The translations under genes and the position numbers were made by a program. 64,000 nucleotides of DNA from the NCBI GenBank assembly GCA_012103325.1, contig WLWY01000005.1, forward strand, positions 372,001 through 436,000, read 5' to 3'. This document shows positions 27,276 through 36,674 of this stretch, piece after piece. Positions within the stretch are counted from its first letter, which is position 1. Each line of letters opens with the position of its first letter. The notes under the pieces are model-generated. The model was not told the origin of the DNA, made no database searches, and saw only the letters and a list, made by a program, of their open reading frames with translations. The stretch is from Alphaproteobacteria bacterium. Lineage in GTDB: Bacteria; Pseudomonadota; Alphaproteobacteria; UBA8366; GCA-2717185.

Positions 27276-27671
27276 ATGTCCGTCTTTGAACCGATCGTGC
27301 CGCCGGCACTCGATATCCTGCGCGCTAAACGCGGCTATTCGCCAGGCGTGCGCGTCGGCAATTTGCTGTTGATCTCTGGCATGTTGGGCCGCGATTCCGA
27401 TCTTGCCATTGTCGCCGACCCCGAGGCGCAGTTGGTGCAGATGTTCGATAATATGGGCCTCGTGCTCGATGAGGCCGGATGCGGATGGACGGAGTTGGTC
27501 GAAATGACCGCCTATTGCACGCATCTGCAGCGCGACTTCGAGCTGTTCATGACGGTCCGCAAACGCTATCTCGGCGAACCCTACCCGGCCATGACCATGA
27601 TTGGTGTCGCCGAACTGGCGCAGCCGGGCCTGATCTGCGAACTCAAGGGCATGGCCGCAATTCCCGGCTGA
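27276..27671 (+). CDS. RidA family protein (copy 1)
   Basis: 131 aa; YSPGVRVGNLLLISGMLGRDSD...YPAMTMIGVAELAQPGLICELKGMAAIPG. Confidence 0.9.
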   Translation: MSVFEPIVPPALDILRAKRGYSPGVRVGNLLLISGMLGRDSDLAIVADPEAQLVQMFDNMGLVLDEAGCGWTELVEMTAYCTHLQRDFELFMTVRKRYLGEPYPAMTMIGVAELAQPGLICELKGMAAIPG

Positions 27672-27730
27672 GGGCGCGCGCCTGCACACTCGCGATCAGT
27701 GGTGGATCGAATCAAAGCAAGGAGTTCTGA

Positions 27731-28114
27731 ATGAAAATCGTCAATCCCGATACGGTCATCAAACCGCTGTCGAATTACGCCCAAGGCGTCGTGCATGCCG
27801 CCAGCGCGGAGCGCATTGTGATTTCCGGCCAGCTCGGTGTCCATTCGGACGGCACGCTGGAAGACGGTCTGGAAGCGCAGATGGAGCAGTCCTGGCGCAA
27901 CGTGCTCGCCGTTTTGGCTGCGGCCGGCTTCGAGCGGGAGCATCTCGTCAAGGCGATCATCTATGTCACGGTGCCGGGACAGGTGCTGGTCTATCGCCGA
28001 GTCCGCGACAAGATGCTGGAAGGTCATCTTTGCGCCAACACCTATCTCGAAATCGCCGGTCTGGCGGGGCCGGACAACCTTGTCGAGATCGAAGCGGAAG
28101 CCGTCAAGGATTGA
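27731..28114 (+). CDS. RidA family protein (copy 2)
   Basis: 127 aa; YAQGVVHAASAERIVISGQLGVHSDGTLEDGLEAQMEQSWRNVLAVLAAAGFEREHLVKAIIYVT. Confidence 0.9.
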   Translation: MKIVNPDTVIKPLSNYAQGVVHAASAERIVISGQLGVHSDGTLEDGLEAQMEQSWRNVLAVLAAAGFEREHLVKAIIYVTVPGQVLVYRRVRDKMLEGHLCANTYLEIAGLAGPDNLVEIEAEAVKD

Positions 28115-28129
28115 CGCGGACGAGGGAAA

Positions 28130-28621
28130 ATGGAGACGCGAGGGTTTACAATTCGGCCTATGCAGGACGCGGATGCGACTGGGATGCATGACGTGCATAC
28201 GCGAGCCGTACAGCAGGTTTGCGCGCGGATGGTGGAACCGCGCATCGTCGAGGCGTGGTTGTATGGGCGGACACCGGAAGGTTATCTGCGGGCCACCGAC
28301 GAGGGCGGCGAGGCGTTTTGGATCGCCGCGTTGGATAACGGGGAAATCGCCGGCTTCGCCTCCTGGCGGGAAGATGAGCTGGTGAGCTTGTTCGTCGATC
28401 CGGAATTGGAGAAGCGCGGTCTCGGTCGCAAGCTGTTCGCCGCCTGTGAGGAAGATGCCGCCAAGAACGGCCACACGATCGGTCGCTTGATCTCGACGCG
28501 CAACGCGCAAACATTCTATGAGTCTCTGGCGTTCATCTCAGAGCGCGAAGGCTATACCGAAAAGCGCGGTGTGCGGATCCCGCATATCGAAATGCGGCGG
28601 CTTTCAGAACCATCACACTAG
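28130..28621 (+). CDS. GNAT family N-acetyltransferase
   Basis: 163 aa; FTIRPMQDADATGMHDVHTRAV...LFVDPELEKRGLGRKLFAACEEDA. Confidence 0.9.
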   Translation: METRGFTIRPMQDADATGMHDVHTRAVQQVCARMVEPRIVEAWLYGRTPEGYLRATDEGGEAFWIAALDNGEIAGFASWREDELVSLFVDPELEKRGLGRKLFAACEEDAAKNGHTIGRLISTRNAQTFYESLAFISEREGYTEKRGVRIPHIEMRRLSEPSH

Positions 28622-28667
28622 GTCATGTATGATATTCCGGAAACTGAATGAAGCGGGGACTCCAGGC

Positions 28668-29441
28668 ATGGCTTTCGAATTCATTGAACTGGACGTTCGG
28701 GCGTCGGTGGGCTGGTTCCGGTTCAACCGGCCGCCGGTAAACGCCGTCCATTGGGAGATGCTGGACGAGTTTGTGCCCGCACTTCAGGAACTCGCGGCGC
28801 GCCCGGACGTGAAAGTCGTGGTGATCGCGAGCGCGCTCGAGCGCTATTTCAGTTCGGGCGCCGACATATCGGCATTCAAGGACACCGAGCCCGGACGCAT
28901 GCAGCATTGGATCGAGAAGACGCATCATCTGGCGCGGGTGATCCGCGCCTTGGATAAACCCGTCCTCGCGGCGATTAGGGGCGTTGCGGTCGGCGGCGGA
29001 CTGGAGATGACGTTGCACGCCGATCTCCGCTTCGCGGCCGAAGACGCGCGGCTGGGGCAGCCGGAAATCAATATCGGCTTCATTCCGCCGATTGCCGGAA
29101 CGCAGAGCCTGGTGCGGCTCATCGGTCGAAGCGAGGCGTTCCGGATGCTTTATGGCGGCGACCTCATGGACGCGGCGGCGGCGTTGCGGATCGGCTTGGT
29201 CGATTCCGTATCGCCGTCCGAGCAGTTGATCGACGACGTCCAAGCGTTTGGGGAAATGCTGGCCAGCAAGCCCGCGAATGCTCTGGCGGCAATCCGCCGC
29301 TGTCTCATCGACGGCGGCGGTCAGACATTCGATGCGGGGATGGAGATCGAGAAAAAGCAGGCCGTCGATTTGGCGGCCCACCCGAACTTCGAAGAAGGCA
29401 TTGCCGCGTTCCTGGACAAAAGAAAACCAAACTGGGTGTGA
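28668..29441 (+). CDS. Enoyl-CoA hydratase/isomerase family protein
   Basis: From Met at 28668: NRPPVNAVHWEMLDE, SSGADISAFKD, AIRGVAVGGGLEMTLHADLRFAAEDARLGQPEINIGFIPP. Confidence 0.93.
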   Translation: MAFEFIELDVRASVGWFRFNRPPVNAVHWEMLDEFVPALQELAARPDVKVVVIASALERYFSSGADISAFKDTEPGRMQHWIEKTHHLARVIRALDKPVLAAIRGVAVGGGLEMTLHADLRFAAEDARLGQPEINIGFIPPIAGTQSLVRLIGRSEAFRMLYGGDLMDAAAALRIGLVDSVSPSEQLIDDVQAFGEMLASKPANALAAIRRCLIDGGGQTFDAGMEIEKKQAVDLAAHPNFEEGIAAFLDKRKPNWV

Positions 29442-29546
29442 CGGAGCACGCTCTACCGGCCTCCACCGCTACTCTCTCGTCGATACGTGCCGTGTCGCTG
29501 ACGCGGAAAACCGCGCTGCACATTGAGCCGCGAGGTTAAGCCAGGC

Positions 29547-31112
29547 TCAGTTTCCCGGGAGGGCTTCGTTGATCGTGGCGACGACTTCGCGCATTCGGAA
29601 TGGTTTTGTGAGGTACGCGCAAAATCCTGCCGCAATGCCTCCCTCAACATCATGCTGCATTGCCGCACCGCTGACCGCCACAACCGGAATGCCGCAGGTG
29701 AGGGGGCCGTTCCTTAATTTGCGCAAGGCATCGAGACCATTCATGCCCGGCAAGTTTATATCCATCAGGATGATGTCAGGCACCACCTCTTCCGCGAGAA
29801 ACAGCCCTGTTTCCGCGTTGTGAGCTGAGATCATGTCCATGTCTGGCTCACGGTTCAGAATATTTTCCATGAGTTGAATGAGATCCGGATTGTCTTCGAT
29901 ATACAGGACCATACGGACAGCGGATTGTATCTGAGAGGGTGCCTGGAGATTTTTTGCGACGCGCGTGTCCGGTTCCGACTCGGCACAATCGGGTGCATCT
30001 GCTGGGGCAATTGGAAGATCAACAAAAAACTTGCTGCCTTTCCCTAGCTCACTGTTAAAGGTGAGCTTCCCGTCCATTTTCTCGACCAGGCTTCGGCTGA
30101 CGGCGAGGCCGATGCCGGCGCCCTCAATCGAACCTTTCTCCATTCCTAGCCGATGAAACGGGGCAAATAGTTGCTCCTGGTCCTGTTGAGAGATGCCGCT
30201 CCCGGTGTCGGAGACCGTGAAGCGCATCATCCCGTCAGGTGTCGGCTCGCAAGCCAGGGAGGCAGCACCGTCTTTTCGATTATATTTTATGGCATTTGCA
30301 AGCAGGTTGATGAGAACCTGCTGTAATCGTGTCTGGTCGCCGCGGATCGCGGGAAATTGTTGTCCCACTGTCCGGTCTGTCAGGGTAATGCCGTTCCGGT
30401 TGGCCAGAGGCTGGGCTATTTCCAGACTTCGCGCAATTACGGCGTCCGGTGCAAAGTTTTCGATCGCAAGCGATATGTTGCCACGCTCGATTCGGGTCAA
30501 GTCCAGGACCGTATCAATGAGATTCAAGAGGTGGTCGCCGCTGCGCAGAATACGATCGACATATTTCTGCTGAACTTCATCCAGAGCACGCTCTTGATCT
30601 GTTGCGAGAAGTTCCGCAAAACCGAGAAGTGCATGAAGCGGCGTCCTCAGCTCATGGCTTATGCTCGATAGGAAATCCGACTTCGCGTTGTTTGCCGTCT
30701 CTGCTTCTTCCTTTGCGTCGACGAGAAGGTTCTGGACGTTCTTTATTTCGGAAATATCGGTCCATAGTCCAATTGACGCGACTTTTTCACCGCGCGAATT
30801 CAAAACGGGGGTCGCATTGTTCAAGCACGGTACATTGGTTCCGTCTGGCCGGCGGAGCGCTATTTCATAGCTACCCAGTTTTCCCGACTTGCGCGCTTCA
30901 ATCTCGTGATGGAACGTCGCTGTATTCGTTTCGTCAACGAACTCGAAAATCGATCGCCCGATGATCTCTTCCTTCGGTAGACCCAATATCCTGCACATTG
31001 CCGGATTGACATCGATCGTTAGAGTGTCGTTATCGATATGCCAGTAGCCTTCCTGCGTTGTTTGCAGCAAATGTTGGAACAACAGGTTATTTTCGCCGGC
31101 CCTGTCGGGCAT
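29547..31112 (-). CDS. PAS-containing hybrid histidine kinase/response regulator
   Basis: PAS (GYWHIDNDTLTIDVNPAMCRILG), HisKA SSISHELRTPLHALLGFAELL, HATPase GSGISQQDQEQLFAPF, REC VPDIILMDINLPGMNGLDALRKL; start could be 31154. Confidence 0.93.
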   Translation of the reverse strand: MPDRAGENNLLFQHLLQTTQEGYWHIDNDTLTIDVNPAMCRILGLPKEEIIGRSIFEFVDETNTATFHHEIEARKSGKLGSYEIALRRPDGTNVPCLNNATPVLNSRGEKVASIGLWTDISEIKNVQNLLVDAKEEAETANNAKSDFLSSISHELRTPLHALLGFAELLATDQERALDEVQQKYVDRILRSGDHLLNLIDTVLDLTRIERGNISLAIENFAPDAVIARSLEIAQPLANRNGITLTDRTVGQQFPAIRGDQTRLQQVLINLLANAIKYNRKDGAASLACEPTPDGMMRFTVSDTGSGISQQDQEQLFAPFHRLGMEKGSIEGAGIGLAVSRSLVEKMDGKLTFNSELGKGSKFFVDLPIAPADAPDCAESEPDTRVAKNLQAPSQIQSAVRMVLYIEDNPDLIQLMENILNREPDMDMISAHNAETGLFLAEEVVPDIILMDINLPGMNGLDALRKLRNGPLTCGIPVVAVSGAAMQHDVEGGIAAGFCAYLTKPFRMREVVATINEALPGN

Positions 31113-31245
31113 TTTTACGTCTCCAATACCGATTGGCGCGCGTGCCGCCGCCAACCGTCACAAGCGAGGATACTTAATCGAATGAACTCTCCGGTAATGA
31201 TCGAAAATCCTTAATTGAAGGGAAAAATGTAGGAAAATTTTTCTC

Positions 31246-31287
31246 GTTAGCGCTTTCCTTATACCGGTTAGTGCTTTCCTTATACCG
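31246..31287. repeat. Two tandem 21-bp direct repeats upstream of the hybrid kinase
   Basis: gttagcgctttccttataccg / gttagtgctttccttataccg, one mismatch. Confidence 0.85.
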
Positions 31288-31333
31288 GAATGTGTTTGGC
31301 TTTATTCCCAATCTCGGGTTACGGCTCACAAGG

Positions 31334-32173
31334 CTAAAAATTGCTCGTTTTGGGAGAGACGGGGAGGTGCCTTGCGTCATTCGGTGGCGCCACGTCCAAC
31401 CGTGCGACGATGCCTTCCAGTTCCGGCGACGGCGCAGGGTAGCGTTGCAGCACCATCGGGTCGTGGCCGGGGACGATGTGGGCGTCGCTGGGGGCAAGTT
31501 TGCGCAGGCGGCGGAAGCCTTCGAGCATTTGGAACATGTTCTCGTGCGTCAGGAACGGCGTGCCGACTTCCAGGCTTTCGTAATAATGCGCCGCGTCTGA
31601 CGCGAGCACGACCCAGCCGCGCCCCGTGTGCACCTTGACCGACTGCATGCCGCGCGTGTGGCCTGGGACGTGGTGCAGGCTGATGCCGGGCGCCAAGTCC
31701 TCGTCGCCGTCATGGAAGACGACGCGGTCGCCATACAGCATAGCAATCATCTGCTGCACGTCGTCCAGCACGAAGGAATGGCGCAGCGCCTTGTGGGTCA
31801 TGGCGCGGCCGGTGATGAAGGACATTTCGCTGTCCTGAATATGGAAGTTCGCCTTGGGGAACAGTGCCAGATTGCCCGCATGATCGTAATGCATATGCGT
31901 GATCACGACGTCCTGCACCGTGTCGGGGTCGGCGCCGACGAGCTTGATGCTTTCTGCCGGGCAGCGCAGGAAGCTGCGGCCGCGCCGCTCACCTTCTTCC
32001 TGGCCGTAGCCGACATCGACGACGATGGTGCGTTCGTCGTTCTTGATGACCCAGACGAAATAATCCATCGCCAGCGGCGCGTCGTGCGGGTCGCCATGCA
32101 CGAAGATCGTCCCGCGCGACCCGACCCGGTCGCCATATTTGATCGCATAGACTTCGTAGACCGGTAGCGTCAT
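31334..32173 (-). CDS. MBL-fold hydrolase, N-acyl homoserine lactonase-like
   Basis: 279 aa; VITHMHYDHAGNLALFPKANFHIQDSEM, LHHVPGHTRGMQSVKV, VLASDAAHYYES. Confidence 0.88.
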   Translation of the reverse strand: MTLPVYEVYAIKYGDRVGSRGTIFVHGDPHDAPLAMDYFVWVIKNDERTIVVDVGYGQEEGERRGRSFLRCPAESIKLVGADPDTVQDVVITHMHYDHAGNLALFPKANFHIQDSEMSFITGRAMTHKALRHSFVLDDVQQMIAMLYGDRVVFHDGDEDLAPGISLHHVPGHTRGMQSVKVHTGRGWVVLASDAAHYYESLEVGTPFLTHENMFQMLEGFRRLRKLAPSDAHIVPGHDPMVLQRYPAPSPELEGIVARLDVAPPNDARHLPVSPKTSNF

Positions 32174-32195
32174 GTCGGTTCCTCCCTCGATTGAC

Positions 32196-33065
32196 CTATG
32201 GCGCCAGCGCTTCGAGCGCCTTCATGTCGTAGGGCGCTTCGCCGTCAGGGTCGAAAGGCTGGATGCAGACATGGGTCGCTCCGGCGTCTTTGTGCGCCTT
32301 GAGGCGCGCGCGAATGTCGTCCGCGCTGCCCCAGGCGACCATGCCGTCGAGGAAGCGGTCGGATCCGCGGCCGGTGATGTCTTCCTCGCTGAAGCCGGTG
32401 CGCAGCCAGTTGTTGCGGTAATTGGGCAGGGCCATATAGCGCTGCAGCTGCTTCGAGGCGACGTCGCGGGCCTTGGCGGTGTCGGTGGTCAGGCAGATCT
32501 TCTGCTCGACGCACAGCCACTTGTCGGGGCCGAGGATGTCCTTGGCGATGGCGGTGTGTTCCGGCGTTACGCAATAGGGATGCGCGCCTTCCGCCATGTC
32601 GCGCGACAGGGCCAGCATGTTCGGGCCGAGCGCGGCGAGCACGACGTTGCGTGCCGGTGGATCGAGCGCGATGTTCGCCGCTGCCATGCCTTCCAGATAG
32701 GCGCGCATTGTCGCGACCGGCTTGCCGTAGGTGTGGCCGCGCTGATTGACGACCAGCGGCACATGGGAAACGCCGAGCCCAAAGATGAAGCGGTCGTCAT
32801 AGAGGCTGTTCAGGGTGTCGTGACCGGCCCGTGCGGTAACCGGATCGCGGGCGTAGATATTGGCAATACCGCTGGCTAAGCAGAGTTTCGAGGTTTCGCC
32901 AAGCAGGAATCCGCCGAGCGCCAGCGACTCATACGCCAGCGATTCCGGATACCACAGCACGTCGTAGTTCAGCCGCTCAACACGCTGCGCCAATTCGGCA
33001 AGTTCCGCCTGTGATAGCCCGTTTGTCGAGACCCAAACGCCGTATTTACCCGGTTGCATGCGCAT
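32196..33065 (-). CDS. LLM class (F420-dependent-like) oxidoreductase
   Basis: 289 aa; YDVLWYPESLAYESLALGGFLLGETSKLCLASGIANIYARDPVTARAGHDTLN. Confidence 0.85.
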   Translation of the reverse strand: MRMQPGKYGVWVSTNGLSQAELAELAQRVERLNYDVLWYPESLAYESLALGGFLLGETSKLCLASGIANIYARDPVTARAGHDTLNSLYDDRFIFGLGVSHVPLVVNQRGHTYGKPVATMRAYLEGMAAANIALDPPARNVVLAALGPNMLALSRDMAEGAHPYCVTPEHTAIAKDILGPDKWLCVEQKICLTTDTAKARDVASKQLQRYMALPNYRNNWLRTGFSEEDITGRGSDRFLDGMVAWGSADDIRARLKAHKDAGATHVCIQPFDPDGEAPYDMKALEALAP

Positions 33066-33160
33066 ATCCTTCCAAACTCAGTGCCCAATTTTGCGTAAGG
33101 CTACACATCGAAGGCCATGAGGGCCAATATCGGGCACATCGAAAACGTTTGGGAAGCGCC

Positions 33161-34300
33161 ATGACCGAGTTCACCGATGATCAGATCGCGATCCGCGATA
33201 TGACCCGCGACTTCATTCAGAAGGAAGTCGCGCCGTTCGCGGCGGAATGGGATCGTTTAGCAACAGTTCCGAAGGAGGTTGTGCGTAAGGCGGGCGCGCT
33301 CGGCCTGTTCGGGGTAACGATGCCGACGGACTACGCTGGCGCCGGTGCGGACTTCCTGTCCTACGTGCTGGTTACCGAGGAAATCGCCGCCGGTGACGCC
33401 GGTTTCGCCAACCTGATCAACGGCACCAATTCCTACGGCTTCAAGGTTCGGGACTACGGCACAGCCGAACAAAAGGAAAAGTATCTGGCGCCGGTCGCGC
33501 GGGGTGACGCGCTCGCCTGCATGATGCTGACCGAACCGCATACCGGGTCCGACGCCGCCAATATCCGGACCCGAGCCGAGCGCCACGACGACCGCTACGT
33601 GATCAATGGAACGAAGGCCTTCATCACCAACGGCGAGTCCTCCGGCTACGCTTGCGTCATTGCCGTGACCGACCCCGAGGCCGGCAAGAAGGGCATCTCC
33701 GCCTTTCTCATTTCGACGGATCAGCCGGGTTACAAGGTCCTGCGCCACGAGTCGAAACTCGGTCACCGCACCAACGAAACCTGCCAGGTCCTTTTGGAGG
33801 ACCTGGAAGTGCCTGCCTCGGACATACTTGGCGAACCGGGGCAGGGCCTGAAGATTGCCCTATCGGGTCTCGACAGCGGCCGGGTTGCGGTCGCCGCGCA
33901 GGCGATCGGCGTGGCGCGGGCGGCACTGGATGCGGCGCTTGCCTATGCGCGGGAGCGCGAGGCGTTCGGCAAGAAGATTTTCGAGCATCAGGCGGTCGCC
34001 TTTCAATTGGCGGAAATGGCCATGCGGATCGAGGTCGCACGCGCCATGTGCCACCGCGCGGCGGCGCTGAAGGAGACTGGCGTCCGCTGCATCAAGGAAT
34101 CATCGATTGCAAAGCTGTACGCCTCCGTTATGGCGGAGAAAGTGTGCTCCGCCGCAATCCAGGTGCATGGCGGCTACGGCTTCATCAACGATTATCCGGT
34201 CGAAAAATACTACCGCGACGCCCGCGTCTTTCAGATTTACGATGGCACCAACGAGGTTCAGAAGATCTTGATTTCCCGGGAGCTGGCGGCGGGGTACTGA
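33161..34300 (+). CDS. Acyl-CoA dehydrogenase
   Basis: From Met at 33161: MLTEPHTGSDAANIRTRAERHDDRYVINGTKAFITNGE, QAIGVARAALDAALAYAREREAFGKKI, QVHGGYGFINDYPVEKYYRDARVFQIYDGTNEVQ. Confidence 0.95.
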   Translation: MTEFTDDQIAIRDMTRDFIQKEVAPFAAEWDRLATVPKEVVRKAGALGLFGVTMPTDYAGAGADFLSYVLVTEEIAAGDAGFANLINGTNSYGFKVRDYGTAEQKEKYLAPVARGDALACMMLTEPHTGSDAANIRTRAERHDDRYVINGTKAFITNGESSGYACVIAVTDPEAGKKGISAFLISTDQPGYKVLRHESKLGHRTNETCQVLLEDLEVPASDILGEPGQGLKIALSGLDSGRVAVAAQAIGVARAALDAALAYAREREAFGKKIFEHQAVAFQLAEMAMRIEVARAMCHRAAALKETGVRCIKESSIAKLYASVMAEKVCSAAIQVHGGYGFINDYPVEKYYRDARVFQIYDGTNEVQKILISRELAAGY

Positions 34301-34828
34301 TTACGTTCCGGCGCGTTCTATCGCCTGCTCGATCAGTCTTGCCGCATCGTCCGGGCCGCCCCAGCGGTCCAGCTTGACCCATTTGTTGGGCTCTAGGTCC
34401 TTGTAGTGCAGAAAGAAGTGGGAGATCTGTTCGCGCAGGATTTCCGGCAGGTCCTCGTAGCTGTCGACGCCGGTGTAGTAAGGGTGCAGCGCGTCGACGG
34501 GAACCGACAAGATCTTCTCGTCGGGTCCGGCTTCGTCCGTCATGAACAAAACGCCGACGGGGCGCACGCGGACGACGCAGCCCGGGAACAGCGAAACGTC
34601 GCTGGCGATCAGCACATCGATGGGGTCGCCGTCTTCGGACAGCGTGTGCGGCACGAAGCCGTAATTGCACGGGTAGCGCATCGCGGTGTGCATGATCCGG
34701 TCGACATAGAGCGCGCCGGACTTCTTATCCAACTCGTACTTCACCGGTTCGCCGCCTTTGGGTACTTCGACGATGACGTTGATGTCCCAGGGCGGCTGAA
34801 CGCCCGTGGGGATTTCTTCGATTCTCAT
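34301..34828 (-). CDS. ppa: Inorganic diphosphatase
   Basis: VIVEVPKGGEPVKYELDKKSGALYVDRIMHTAMRYPCNYGFVPHTLSEDGDPIDVLI. Confidence 0.95.
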   Translation of the reverse strand: MRIEEIPTGVQPPWDINVIVEVPKGGEPVKYELDKKSGALYVDRIMHTAMRYPCNYGFVPHTLSEDGDPIDVLIASDVSLFPGCVVRVRPVGVLFMTDEAGPDEKILSVPVDALHPYYTGVDSYEDLPEILREQISHFFLHYKDLEPNKWVKLDRWGGPDDAARLIEQAIERAGT

Positions 34829-34838
34829 ATCGCTGGAT

Positions 34839-35687
34839 CTATGCCGTTGCATCGGAAAGGTAGTCGATCAGCTGCTGCAGCGGTTTCGTCGGCGCGCGGT
34901 CCTGCCGCCAGACGAGGTAGGTGCGGCAGTCTCCGAGAGGCGCGGGCAGGTCTTCGATGTCGAAGCCGTCGCGGTGGACGCTGGCTTCGGCGGAGATGCG
35001 CGGCACGACGGCGATCCCGACGCCGGCTTTGACGCAACCCAGCATGCCGTCGAGCGTGCCCATCTCGATGATCGGCACGGGGACGGCGCCGATATCGCGC
35101 AGCCATTGTTCGGCCAGCGCGCGGTAGGAGCAGCCCTGGCGGAAGGCGATCAGCGGGGCCAGGGCATTCTGGCCCTTCGGGCTGACGCATACCATCGTCT
35201 CGCGGAACGCCTCCCTACTGTCCAGCGCATCATGGTCGACCCGGCCGGCGACGAATGCCGCGTCGACCTGCCGGTCCAGCACGGCCGTAACCAGCTCGTC
35301 GGTCGTCGCGGTCATCAGGGACAGCGGCGCATCGGGGAACCGTTCATGCAGGCGCTTGATCAGCGCCGGCAGGCGTGTCGCCGTCGCGTTCTCCAGTCCG
35401 CCGAGCCGCAGCCCGGCGCGCTCGCCATCCGCGTCCGCGACCACGGTTTCCGCTTCCTCGATCAGGGAAACGATCTGCTCGGCATAGGCTTCCAGCCGGG
35501 TGCCAGCCGTGGTCAGTTTCGTGGCGCGACCGTCCCGCTCGAACAGGGCGACGCCGAGCCGCTCCTCCAGCTTGCGGATGCGCGCGGTCACGTTGGACTG
35601 CACGCAGCCCAACTCGTCCGCCGCATGGGTGAAACTGCCGCTTCGAGCGATGGCGCGAAAGGTCTGGAGATGTCGGGTATCGATCAT
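34839..35687 (-). CDS. LysR family transcriptional regulator
   Basis: 282 aa; LQTFRAIARSGSFTHAADELGCVQSNVTARIRKLEERLGVALFERDGR. Confidence 0.95.
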   Translation of the reverse strand: MIDTRHLQTFRAIARSGSFTHAADELGCVQSNVTARIRKLEERLGVALFERDGRATKLTTAGTRLEAYAEQIVSLIEEAETVVADADGERAGLRLGGLENATATRLPALIKRLHERFPDAPLSLMTATTDELVTAVLDRQVDAAFVAGRVDHDALDSREAFRETMVCVSPKGQNALAPLIAFRQGCSYRALAEQWLRDIGAVPVPIIEMGTLDGMLGCVKAGVGIAVVPRISAEASVHRDGFDIEDLPAPLGDCRTYLVWRQDRAPTKPLQQLIDYLSDATA

Positions 35688-35710
35688 AATTAATCACTAT
35701 AATTGATTAT
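35686..35710. promoter_or_regulatory. Candidate LysR-type operator dyad ATAATTAATCACTATAATTGATTAT
   Basis: 25-bp near-palindrome at the LysR start and in the divergent interval to the cupin gene. Confidence 0.55.
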
Positions 35711-35817
35711 TTGTGGGAATCTAGATCATCTTTTTAGAAACGTTCGCGAGCCACCGGATTGCGGGGTGGTGCATGCTGTCCTAACCTGATCGGATCGGGA
35801 AACGAGGGAGAGCAATC

Positions 35818-36234
35818 ATGGACATCAAACGCGCAAACGACCGGCCGACCAAAATGGCGCCGGAAGATAACTTTACGGGGCAGGTCTGGCAGGATCCGGT
35901 GATCGTGGGAGAGGCGCCGTCGCGGATGCGCGCCACCAACGTGTCCTTCACACCCGGCGCGCGGACGGCCTGGCATTCCCACCCGGTTGGCCAGACGCTG
36001 TATTGCGTGACCGGCATCGGCCGGGTTCAGCTCGAAGGCGAGCAGGTGCAGGAACTGCACCCCGGCGACACTGCCGTCATCCCGCCGAACACGCGGCATT
36101 GGCATGGGGCGGCGTCCGACCGGCTGTTCATCCATCTCGCGATGTCGGAAACGAGCGACACGGGCGAAGGTACGGAGTGGTTCGAGAAGGTCAGCGACGA
36201 GGATTACACCAAGCCGCCCGCGCCGGTGGTGTAG
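35818..36234 (+). CDS. Cupin domain-containing protein
   Basis: 138 aa; FTPGARTAWHSHPVGQTLYCVTGIGRVQLEGEQVQELHPGDTAVIPPNTRHWHGA. Confidence 0.92.
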   Translation: MDIKRANDRPTKMAPEDNFTGQVWQDPVIVGEAPSRMRATNVSFTPGARTAWHSHPVGQTLYCVTGIGRVQLEGEQVQELHPGDTAVIPPNTRHWHGAASDRLFIHLAMSETSDTGEGTEWFEKVSDEDYTKPPAPVV

Positions 36235-36591
36235 AAGCCATTGCTGCATACAGGAGCCGTTATCCTGAACAAGGCGAGAAGCGCCGCAGATTCCGGGTGA
36301 TAAGTTGGTGAGGTTGCTGTCGACAACGCGATATGGGCCTGCTATTCGCACTGTTCCCCAATTTATAGCGCGAGGTGGATCGCCTTAGGCGCCGTAACGG
36401 GTGTCGAAAAATCTTACAATGGCGAAGATGTTTCTTGCGGACCTATAAACTTTTGTAAATAAATATAAAATTTGGTTCGTGTCGATTTTTTTCGTCAAAA
36501 TGTCCGCAGACTGTGTCGGAATAGTTTACAGTTTTTGCGATCGTTATGGGGCGGACCTTCTAAGCCATTGAATCTATGTTACTTTGGAATT

Positions 36592-36607
36592 TGGCACGAA
36601 TTTTGCT
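36592..36607 (+). promoter_or_regulatory. Sigma-54 (RpoN) -24/-12 promoter TGGCACG-AATT-TTGCT
   Basis: Matches consensus TGGCACG-N4-TTGCW exactly; 68 nt upstream of the PEP-CTERM gene start. Confidence 0.75.
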
Positions 36608-36674
36608 TCAGATAGTTTGGGTTGGTGGTGGTATGGCCTAGCGTCAACCGTCGAAAACTGAAAGGAAAAGGCAT

